Origin: Idiomarina rhizosphaerae
Lineage (GTDB): Bacteria > Pseudomonadota > Gammaproteobacteria > Enterobacterales > Alteromonadaceae
Direction of reading: 5' to 3'
Length of the DNA: 64,000 nucleotides
Assembly: GCF_024159085.1 (NCBI RefSeq)
Contig: NZ_JAMZDE010000001.1
Coordinates: forward strand, 124,001-188,000
Part shown: positions 27,822 through 34,322 of the stretch, piece after piece
Numbering within the stretch: position 1 is the first letter of the stretch
How the letters are laid out: each line of letters opens with the position of its first letter
The notes under the pieces: generated by a model
Told to the model about the DNA's origin: nothing
Databases searched by the model: none
The model's input: only the letters and a program-made list of their open reading frames with translations
Position numbers and translations under genes: made by a program

Positions 27822-28250
27822 ATGCAGATTGATACCGTAAACCAGCCGACAGCAGTTCTAACAAGGAAACCCGACGGCACAGAGAAAAACGTTGGCCCAG
27901 ATTCAGTAAGCAGTACGAAAAACAATACGGCTCCAACAAAACCGAATTTTGCTAATATGACACAATCCGATCTATTTAACTGGGCAAATGAAAAAGCCAA
28001 AGCCGGAGAGTTATCACCGAAAGAAATGTGGTCATTTTCCTACCTCGCGATGGATATTCCGGTTGGTAAAGAACTGTCAGCTGAAGACTTAAGACCCGAC
28101 GATGCGAAACTCATCAATTTTTTCGATAAAGTTCAGGATGGGATACGTGGGGCGATCAGCAATGATGACTCAGAAACCAAACAACGCCTTGAATCCGTTT
28201 TGAGTATTATGAAGCGAGAACAGCAGGGACAAATTAATTTATCGGTTTAG
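27822..28250 (+). CDS. Small unrecognised protein with helical-pair motif
   Basis: The 142-residue product has no signal peptide or membrane span. Its first 50 residues are polar and probably disordered. From residue 53 the sequence MTQSDLFNWANEKAKAGELS lines up without gaps with MSPNEMEDLAVFLEEKGVIS of the convergent gene at 28325 (M, A, G, S and a later E shared, hydrophobics in register). The two are therefore probably distant paralogues. The ATG at 27822 has CAGGAGCAATT before it. The rest (LSAEDLRPDDAKLINFFDKV) looks helical. I do not recognise a named family, and a regulatory or secreted-effector role would be speculation. Confidence 0.6.
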   Translation: MQIDTVNQPTAVLTRKPDGTEKNVGPDSVSSTKNNTAPTKPNFANMTQSDLFNWANEKAKAGELSPKEMWSFSYLAMDIPVGKELSAEDLRPDDAKLINFFDKVQDGIRGAISNDDSETKQRLESVLSIMKREQQGQINLSV

Positions 28251-28308
28251 AACTTAATGGCCAATAATTGGGAACACACTCTGATTCAATTTATATTAAA
28301 TAATACGC

Positions 28309-28339
28309 AAAAGCCTCGCTTGCTTCAGGCGAGGCTTTT
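28309..28339. terminator. Bidirectional terminator between convergent small genes
   Basis: AAAAGCCTCGC (28309-28319) pairs with GCGAGGCTTTT (28329-28339) over a 9-base loop. Its inner part encodes the last residues (KSLA) and the stop of the minus-strand gene ending at 28325. Confidence 0.85.
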
Positions 28340-28762
28340 CAATATATTCACAATTGTCTGGTTAGTCTCTATACTTTCAGCCATATTTCGGTTTTTCGAA
28401 AACTCAAGCCTCTCAGTCCATCGCTCCATTTGATCAATCGGTTTATCCCGGTCAAGTTTTTTCCCCTCAGAAGACATTTGTGAAGGATCCAAGTGAAATG
28501 CCATTACAGCAGCCTCAGATGAACTAATCACTCCTTTTTCTTCAAGAAAAACTGCCAGATCCTCCATCTCATTAGGAGACATAGCACGGGCATTAAATTT
28601 CCCTTTAAGTTCGTCATACACTTCGCTCAATTTGGAGCCTTTAGAGCTTAATTCAACCTCATTATTAACGTCAGTAGCGGTATTACCCTGCGGGTTGTCT
28701 TTAGCAGGCAATTTATCCGAAGTTAATGAAGATAGAAAATGTTCAGTCCTTGATACAATCAT
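28325..28762 (-). CDS. Small unrecognised protein, distant paralogue of 27822-28250
   Basis: This 145-residue protein has no signal peptide. The first 50 residues are polar, with VELSSKGSKLSEVYDELKGK resembling the VxLSxxxxxL stretch common in short helical regulators. The middle MSPNEMEDLAVFLEEKGVIS aligns gap-free with the neighbouring gene. The C-terminal part (MERWTERLEFSKNRNMAESI) is predicted helical. The last four residues and the stop codon are encoded inside the shared terminator, so protein end and transcript end evolve together. Function unknown. Confidence 0.6.
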   Translation of the reverse strand: MIVSRTEHFLSSLTSDKLPAKDNPQGNTATDVNNEVELSSKGSKLSEVYDELKGKFNARAMSPNEMEDLAVFLEEKGVISSSEAAVMAFHLDPSQMSSEGKKLDRDKPIDQMERWTERLEFSKNRNMAESIETNQTIVNILKSLA

Positions 28763-29041
28763 AAATCCCCCAGCACTTTTGTTGTCAAAGTCACTATACT
28801 TTGTAAATTAATAAGCAACTTACGCGCCAAGTCTTATTCAAGCTTAATGAATTTCCTTATCCAGTACTGAATATTCAAATGGCAACTAACGAGCTTAAGA
28901 GGGAGAATGCAAAACACGTTCGTTTTTTCGAAATTTCAGGGGAAATTTAGTGATGCTGGCAATAAAAACAATCGGTGGTTTGCCGTTTTTGAGGCAACTG
29001 TTTGCCGCCCAAAACATCTTGAAAACGTTTCAAATATAACC
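28763..29041. other. Non-coding spacer before the duplicated block
   Basis: This is about 280 AT-rich bases upstream of the minus-strand gene at 28325. It should contain that gene's promoter. A short frame opening at 28907 has a good ribosome site (GAGGGAGA) but runs straight into the decayed fpr copy, so I do not call it a gene. No tRNA, IS end or other structured element was seen. Confidence 0.4.
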
Positions 29042-29234
29042 ATTACCAGTAATTTTCAGAGGTCACATTACCAGGCTTACGGCGGGTGTTTTTGGGAGCC
29101 CTAACTCAGCCAGCGCGGCGCGTGACTCTTTTATCATGTCGGGATGCGCTGCTGTTTAACGGGGTTTCAAACGCGTTGCTTAATTGTTCGGGATATTCTT
29201 GTTGCCACGGCTCTATTTGACTCTGATAGACCAG
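29042..29234 (-). pseudogene. Decayed copy of the fpr 3' end
   Basis: On the minus strand this stretch aligns with the last part of fpr (31200-31500). The terminal codons for ENYW-stop, the CACATTACC...GGCTTACGG block, GCGTGACTCTT and GATATTCTTGTTGCCAC are shared. It has lost about 20 bases and then about 90 bases in two internal deletions and carries many substitutions, so it cannot encode reductase. It joins directly to a fragment of the secreted-protein gene at about 29235. It is a relic of an old duplication of the fpr neighbourhood. Confidence 0.85.
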
Positions 29235-29238
29235 CTAT

Positions 29239-29331
29239 CCTGCCGCAGGAACCTACTACTGGGCTGTTGAGAATGAAGGTGGCGGTGATGGTTCCGGTTC
29301 ATTTGAATATGAGTACGGCTATACTCGCTAA
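29239..29331 (+). pseudogene. 3' fragment of a secreted-protein gene
   Basis: This fragment encodes PAAGTYYWAVENEGGGDGSG, then SFEYEYGYTR and a stop, matching the last 30 codons of the frame at 30083-30481. Across these codons the differences between the two copies are mostly at third positions (GGC/GGA, TCC/TCA, TTT/TTC, GAG/GAA, TAC/TAT, ACT/ACC), while the protein is nearly unchanged. Only the tail survives here, fused to the fpr relic. Confidence 0.8.
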
Positions 29332-29359
29332 CTCTCAACTACCGATCTTATTCATAAAT

Positions 29360-29386
29360 AGGCTCTTAAACGAGGAGCCTCTTTTC
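29360..29386. terminator. Terminator hairpin
   Basis: AGGCTC and GAGCCT (29360-29380) enclose a 9-base loop, followed by CTTTTC on the plus strand. It lies downstream of the secreted-protein fragment and convergent to the gene at 29414. A similar hairpin lies at 30517 in the second repeat unit. Confidence 0.55.
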
Positions 29387-29413
29387 TATATAAATATTGT
29401 TTGGCACTATTAT

Positions 29414-29974
29414 CTACACCCTTTCATCAATCATTTTTGCATTAATTCCTTTTAGATATTCCATCGCATCGCTTTGTAGATCTGATAGATAATCTAAATC
29501 TAACAGCTCTTTAGAAGCTTCCTTGTATCGTTCAGCAATACGCAGTGCTTCCGCTCCATATATAGGGTGCCCTTTAGATTTATCATTAACTGCATGGTCG
29601 AAAACCGAAACTACATTTTCTGAGCTATCCAATCCACCGAATCTTATTTTTAATTCGAGCTGAACTTTTGAACCACGCAACTCTTCATCGTCCTTATATC
29701 GATTATACCCTTCTATCGTCTCTTCTTTAAACGTCATCACACTCTCAGCCAGGGCAATATATTCTTCAACGGTTATGTCTTTGGCATTTTCGGGATCAAC
29801 CGACAATAGTCCTTTGAACTTCTCGGCCTGCTCATCGGTAAGCTTTGAGGTGTCAATGGCGGGCTCCGGAGGCTTAGTCTCGTTTACTTCCGGCTTTTTT
29901 GCAGGCTCAGCTACCGCTGTCGATGGTGGCTTTTTTATGGTGAACGAGAAATCACTGATGGTTAAAGGTTTCAT
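29414..29974 (-). CDS. Unrecognised small protein, duplicated unit A
   Basis: The 186-residue protein has no signal peptide. Residues 1-40 are proline/lysine/glutamate-rich and probably disordered (KKPPSTAVAEPAKKPEVNE). Residues 45-92 (LTDEQAEKFKGLLSVDPENA, then ITVEEYIALAESVMTFKEET) are helical. This N-terminal half is almost identical, in DNA and protein, to the gene at 30569. After EGYNRY the two proteins diverge sharply, although scattered matches (LLDxxYLSxLQSD) show they remain homologous. The ITVEEYIALA stretch follows the same pattern as MSPNEMEDLA and MTQSDLFNWA in the two genes to the left. The ATG at 29974 has AGGAGG 5 bases upstream. Function unknown. Confidence 0.65.
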   Translation of the reverse strand: MKPLTISDFSFTIKKPPSTAVAEPAKKPEVNETKPPEPAIDTSKLTDEQAEKFKGLLSVDPENAKDITVEEYIALAESVMTFKEETIEGYNRYKDDEELRGSKVQLELKIRFGGLDSSENVVSVFDHAVNDKSKGHPIYGAEALRIAERYKEASKELLDLDYLSDLQSDAMEYLKGINAKMIDERV

Positions 29975-30082
29975 AAACACCTCCTGTGTTAACCCCTTAT
30001 ATCGTCGAATTACTAGTCAACTTTAGCGACCTTAAACGCTATTTATTGATATCCAAATCTCTAACACCTAAAAAATTCATAA

Positions 30083-30481
30083 AAAGAGTCACTGACTTCC
30101 TCTGAAATTCAATCAGCTATTGCTGAATTTACTTTAGAGCAGGAGCGTGAAGGAAAGATCCAACCTCAACTTATTTGCAGAACCGTTTATTCGGCTGGTT
30201 ATACTCATACCGACGTTTCTGATGGTATCGATGTTATTGCGTCATTCACTGTATATCCGGAATGTGCGCGTGAATATCAAACATTTCAGATAACCGATAA
30301 TGTTGCAGGAGCAACCTTCAGAGTCTATTTAATAAATAGTTCAAACAGCAACGTTGAGTCCAGCGGGCTATACGGAACCACAGATTACCCACCTGCAGGA
30401 ACTTACTATTGGGCTGTTGAAAACCAAGGTGGAGGTGATGGTTCAGGGTCATTCGAATATGAATATGGCTATACCCGCTAA
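30083..30481 (+). pseudogene. Headless frame of a secreted beta-rich protein
   Basis: An open frame of 132 codons starts right after an in-frame TAA at 30080 and has no ATG, GTG or TTG start with a ribosome site. It reads SEIQSAIAEFTLEQEREGKI, later LICRTVYSAGYTH, then PPAGTYYWAVENQGGGDGSG and SFEYEYGYTR before the stop. The two cysteines, the beta-strand pattern and the AGTYYW ending resemble PPC-type exported domains such as the one at 2634-3977, so a lost signal peptide is likely. It is best read as a gene that lost its 5' end when the duplicated block rearranged. An intact reading frame argues the loss is recent. Confidence 0.7.
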
Positions 30482-30516
30482 TCCAACGTTTTAAATAGAA
30501 ACCTTATACTAATAAC

Positions 30517-30539
30517 AGAGGCTTTCACGAGCCTCTTTT
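30517..30539 (+). terminator. Terminator of the secreted-protein frame
   Basis: AGAGGCT and AGCCTCT enclose TTCACG, followed by TTT. It lies 36 bases after the stop codon and between convergent genes. Confidence 0.65.
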
Positions 30540-30568
30540 ATCTTTAGCAACATTAGCTACATCGATAT

Positions 30569-31132
30569 TCAGGCTTTCTCGTCAACCAATTGCTCCCCAT
30601 TGTCATTAAGATACGTTAACAGATCGCTTTGTAAACTAGACAAGTACTCCGTATCTAAGAGCTTTACAGCCTCATTCTCATTACGTTTTGCACTACTTAG
30701 CGCGGTTATAGGGTGCCAACTTTCAGCCTCCGTCAAAACAGCATTATTTTTAAACTCTGCGAATGCGGATAAAGCGTTTTCATTAGCGAAAGCTGGATCG
30801 AAATGCTCAACTTTCACCCTTAATTGATTTTGGGACTTTCGCAATGAATTGTCATAGCGATTATAGCCCTCAATAGTCTCTTCTTTAAACGTCATTACGC
30901 TCTCAGCCAGAGCAATATATTCTTCAACGGTTATGTCTTTGGCATTTTCGGGATCAACCGACAACAGTCCTTTGAACTTCTCGGCCTGCTCATCGGTAAG
31001 CTTTGAGGTGTCAATGGCGGGCTCCGGAGGCTTAGCTTCTTTTACTTCCGGCTTTTTTGCAGGCTCAGCTACCCCTGTCGATGGTGGCTTTTTTATGGTG
31101 AAAGAGAAATCGCTGATGGTTAAAGGTTTCAT
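30569..31132 (-). CDS. Unrecognised small protein, duplicated unit B
   Basis: The 187-residue protein shares its first 94 residues, its leader (AGGAGGTGTTTATG) and about 50 upstream bases almost perfectly with the gene at 29414. The C-terminal half differs (SLRKSQNQLRVKVEHFDPAF, EFKNNAVLTEAESWHP). The kept C-terminal pattern LLDxxYLSxLQSD and the final VDEKA against IDERV show common descent. The contrast suggests gene conversion over the N-terminal half or selection for C-terminal change. It has no signal peptide, is acidic and probably has a disordered N-terminus. It lies immediately downstream of fpr on the same strand (67 bases) and may be read through from it. Function unknown. Confidence 0.65.
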   Translation of the reverse strand: MKPLTISDFSFTIKKPPSTGVAEPAKKPEVKEAKPPEPAIDTSKLTDEQAEKFKGLLSVDPENAKDITVEEYIALAESVMTFKEETIEGYNRYDNSLRKSQNQLRVKVEHFDPAFANENALSAFAEFKNNAVLTEAESWHPITALSSAKRNENEAVKLLDTEYLSSLQSDLLTYLNDNGEQLVDEKA

Positions 31133-31199
31133 AAACACCTCCTGTGTTAACCCCTTATATCGGCGAATTATTGGGCAACTTTAATATTCGAAAGTAAAA

Positions 31200-31940
31200 T
31201 TACCAGTAATTCTCAGAGGTCACATTACCGGGCTTACGGCGAGTATTTTTAGCAAGCCCTAATTCCGCAAGCGCAGCGCGTGACTCTTGTATCATATCGG
31301 GGTTACCGCAAAGCATGACTTGTGCGCTGGTGTCTAACGGCGTTTCAAGTGCGTCGCTTAACTGCCCGGAGCTAATCAGTTCTGGAATCCGTGCAGAGAA
31401 GGCGCCGGGAATGTTTTCACGAGTTATAACCGGCTGGTAGCCCAGTTGCCCGGGATATTCTTGTTGCCACTGCTCTATTTGCCCCTGATAAACCAAATCT
31501 TCTGCCACACGAACACCGTGCACCAGATTGATGCGTTTAAACCTTTCCCACGGCTTTTCGGTTCTTAGCATAGAAATAAACGGGCCAATGCCGGTTCCCG
31601 TAGAAAGCATCCACAAGCTGTCGCCGTCCGGCACTTCGTCCAGCGTGAAAAAACCACCAGCGGGCTGGGTAATATCCACGTTATCGCCGGGCTGCAGCTT
31701 GGCTAACTTAGTACTGACCTCGCCGTCTTCCACTTCAGCTATGACAAAATCCAGTATGGCTTCGCCGGGTTCGCTGGCCAGCGAGTAGGCGCGCAATAGT
31801 TGCTCGCCCCCCACATTCAGACCTAAACGGACGAATTGCCCGGCCTTAAAGTCAAAAGGCTCAGACACAACTCTCAAACTGAAAACGCCAGAACTCCAAC
31901 GGTAATTCTCGACAACTTTTCCACTAATCCATTGGATCAT
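31200..31940 (-). CDS. fpr: Ferredoxin/flavodoxin-NADP+ reductase
   Basis: The 246-residue FAD enzyme exchanges electrons between NADPH and flavodoxin or ferredoxin. The FAD motif is RAYSLAS, the NADP motif is STGTGIGPFISML, and HGVRVAEDLVYQ and MLCGNPDMI are typical of bacterial Fpr (subclass II). The C-terminal ENYW matches the aromatic end of the family. A decayed copy of its 3' end lies at 29042. It is 9 bases downstream of ubiK. Confidence 0.93.
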   Translation of the reverse strand: MIQWISGKVVENYRWSSGVFSLRVVSEPFDFKAGQFVRLGLNVGGEQLLRAYSLASEPGEAILDFVIAEVEDGEVSTKLAKLQPGDNVDITQPAGGFFTLDEVPDGDSLWMLSTGTGIGPFISMLRTEKPWERFKRINLVHGVRVAEDLVYQGQIEQWQQEYPGQLGYQPVITRENIPGAFSARIPELISSGQLSDALETPLDTSAQVMLCGNPDMIQESRAALAELGLAKNTRRKPGNVTSENYW

Positions 31941-31949
31941 ACGGCTGAC

Positions 31950-32195
31950 TTAGTCCTTGTTTTGGTTCTTGGTCGCTTGCAGCTCTTTTTCTAACAGTTC
32001 AACACGCTCACGTAAGCGCAGTAACATTTGCTGCTGTACGTCCAGCTCTTCGCGGGTGACTAAATCCAGTTTCGACAGCTGTGATTGCAGTGTCTGCTTA
32101 ACCCGCTGCTCCATGTTTCCGGCCAGTTCTTTAACACCGGCTGGCATGCTGTCGTTAATTTGGCGAGCAATATTCTCTATTGTTTTGTTGTCCAT
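31950..32195 (-). CDS. ubiK: Ubiquinone biosynthesis accessory factor UbiK
   Basis: The 81-residue protein has the BMFP/YqiC fold. An amphipathic N-terminal helix (ENIARQINDSMPAGVKELAG) is followed by a C-terminal trimeric coiled coil (MLLRLRERVELLEKELQATK). UbiK helps the aerobic Ubi complex handle hydrophobic quinone intermediates. It is encoded directly before fpr and divergent from rep. It provides the aerobic counterpart to the O2-independent ubiTUV genes at 51-53.5 kb. Confidence 0.9.
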   Translation of the reverse strand: MDNKTIENIARQINDSMPAGVKELAGNMEQRVKQTLQSQLSKLDLVTREELDVQQQMLLRLRERVELLEKELQATKNQNKD

Positions 32196-32305
32196 AAGTC
32201 TCTCTTTGTGTAAATCGTTGCTTATGCGTTTAGCTTAGCAGGAGATTCAGGTAAAATCCGAGCTTCTTATCAGCTTTTTCACGAATCAGGAACTCCGCGG
32301 CGCCC

Positions 32306-34315
32306 ATGCTGAACGATCGCCAGAACCAGGCTGTACATTACATCCAGGGCCCTTTATTGGTGCTTGCCGGCGCCGGTAGTGGCAAAACCCGGGTAATAAC
32401 GGAGAAAATTGCCTACCTGATCCGTCAGCAAATTTACACCGCCCGGCAAATTGGTGCAGTGACTTTTACCAATAAAGCCGCCAAAGAGATGAAAGAGCGT
32501 ATTGCACAAACCTTGCCGAAAGCTCAACTGCGCGGTTTAACCGTGTGCACCTTTCATACTTTGGGGCTGAATATTATTCGCCGCGAACTCAGTACCCTGG
32601 GGTTTAAGCCCGGTTTTTCATTGTTTGACGACCAGGACACCTACGCCCTGCTTAACGCCCTTACTGAAGATGTATTTGAGGGCGACAAAGCGCTGATTCA
32701 AGCCTGTCAGCACCAGATAGGCCACTGGAAGAACGCCATGCTGTCGCCGGAGCTGGCTCTACAAAAAGCCGGGAACGATCAGGAAAAGGCCTTTGCTCAG
32801 GTTTATCAGCAATACCAGAATAACCTGAGCGCCTGTAATGCCGTGGACTTTGATGACCTGATCCGCCTGCCGACCCAGTTGCTTGCGACCAACGAAAACG
32901 CCCGCGCACGCTGGCAGAAAAAGTTTCAGTATTTATTGGTGGACGAATATCAGGATACCAACACCAGTCAGTACCAACTGGTTAAATTATTAGTGGGCGA
33001 ACGCGCTCGCTTTACCGTGGTAGGCGACGACGATCAGTCGATATATTCCTGGCGTGGTGCGCAGCCTAAAAACCTGGCCTTGTTGAAGCAGGACTTCCCA
33101 CAGCTGGACGTGGTTAAGCTGGAACAAAACTATCGCTCGCACGGTCGTATTCTGAAAGCCGCAAATATTCTCATTGAGAACAACCCGCACGTATTTGAGA
33201 AAAAGCTGTTCTCGGAAATGCAGTACGGCGAGCCGATAAGCGTTATTTTTGGTCGTAACGAAGAGCATGAAGCGGAACGCGTGGTTGCCGAAATTGTAAA
33301 ACAGCGGTTCCTGCGCAAAACGCCGTATCATCACTTTGCCATTTTATACCGTGGTAACCACCAGTCGCGTCTGTTTGAAAAAGCTCTGATGAACAACCGC
33401 ATTCCCTACAAAATTACCGGTGGTCAGTCGTTCTTTGCTCGCGCGGAAGTCAAAGACATTATGGCTTACTTACGGTTACTGGTGAACCCAACCGACGATA
33501 CCGCTTTTCTGCGCATTATTAATACTCCACGGCGCGGCATTGGCCCGCAGACCGTTGAGCGTATTGGCCGTTTGTCGCAGGAGTTAGGCTGTAGCTTATT
33601 TGAAGCCTGTCAGTCGCCCCATTTAAAAACGCAGCTTAGCACCGGTGTGTTTCAGCATGTGGACGTGTTCCGCAACATGATAGATACCCTGGCTCGCCGT
33701 GCCGATAATCAGGAAGACGCCAGTGACGCGGTAAAACAACTGCTGAGCGAAATTGGCTACGAAGACTGGTTGTTTGAACAAAGCCCCAGCGCGAAAGCCG
33801 CCGAAATGCGAATTAAAAACGTGTACGAACTCCACCGCTGGGTATCGGACATGCTAAAAGGCGACGCCGAACATGACCCCATGGAATTGAATCAGGTGGT
33901 CAGCCGCTTGTCGCTGCGCGATATGATGTCCCGTAACGAAGACGACGAGCAGTTTGAACAGGTGCAGCTAATGACCTTACACGCCTCTAAAGGTCTGGAG
34001 TTTCCACAAGTGTTTTTAGTGGGCATGGAAGAGGGTCTATTGCCGCACCAAAGCAGTATTGATGAAAATAACATTGAAGAGGAACGCCGTCTGGCTTACG
34101 TCGGCATTACCCGCGCCCAGCATAAGTTAGTCTTTACTATGGCCAAAGAACGTCGCCAGTTTGGAGAAAAAACGGAGCCACAACCCAGCCGCTTTTTACT
34201 GGAGTTACCGCAGGACGATTTAGAATGGGAGCATCGCAAGCAAAAATCTGACGAGGAACGTGAAGAGCAGAGAAGTCAGGGTCTGGAAATGTTGAAAAAC
34301 GCACTGAAAAAGTAG
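32306..34315 (+). CDS. rep: ATP-dependent DNA helicase Rep
   Basis: The 669-residue superfamily 1A 3'-5' helicase helps replication forks pass bound proteins. Walker A is GAGSGKTRV, motif Ia is TFTNKAAKEMKERI, motif II is LLVDEYQDTN, motif III is VVGDDDQSIYSWRGA, motif IV is LEQNYRSHGRIL, motif V is LMTLHASKGLEF, and motif VI is EEERRLAYVGITRAQ. Length and the LxxNPTDDTAFLRIINTPRRGI block match Rep rather than UvrD, which is longer. The ATG at 32306 begins MLNDRQNQAVHYIQGPLLVL. It is convergent with the GGDEF protein, with only 7 bases between them. Confidence 0.95.
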   Translation: MLNDRQNQAVHYIQGPLLVLAGAGSGKTRVITEKIAYLIRQQIYTARQIGAVTFTNKAAKEMKERIAQTLPKAQLRGLTVCTFHTLGLNIIRRELSTLGFKPGFSLFDDQDTYALLNALTEDVFEGDKALIQACQHQIGHWKNAMLSPELALQKAGNDQEKAFAQVYQQYQNNLSACNAVDFDDLIRLPTQLLATNENARARWQKKFQYLLVDEYQDTNTSQYQLVKLLVGERARFTVVGDDDQSIYSWRGAQPKNLALLKQDFPQLDVVKLEQNYRSHGRILKAANILIENNPHVFEKKLFSEMQYGEPISVIFGRNEEHEAERVVAEIVKQRFLRKTPYHHFAILYRGNHQSRLFEKALMNNRIPYKITGGQSFFARAEVKDIMAYLRLLVNPTDDTAFLRIINTPRRGIGPQTVERIGRLSQELGCSLFEACQSPHLKTQLSTGVFQHVDVFRNMIDTLARRADNQEDASDAVKQLLSEIGYEDWLFEQSPSAKAAEMRIKNVYELHRWVSDMLKGDAEHDPMELNQVVSRLSLRDMMSRNEDDEQFEQVQLMTLHASKGLEFPQVFLVGMEEGLLPHQSSIDENNIEEERRLAYVGITRAQHKLVFTMAKERRQFGEKTEPQPSRFLLELPQDDLEWEHRKQKSDEEREEQRSQGLEMLKNALKK

Positions 34316-34322
34316 TGCCAAA

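Noticed and set aside
28907-29104. A 65-codon frame with a good ribosome site (GAGGGAGA) on the plus strand
   Set aside because: More than a third of it lies antisense to the decayed fpr copy, the protein has no recognisable pattern, and nothing supports selection on this frame.
30400-30481. CRISPR-like or tandem repeat explanation for the shared 29239/30392 sequence
   Set aside because: The matches are single coding fragments with silent-site differences, not short regularly spaced repeats.
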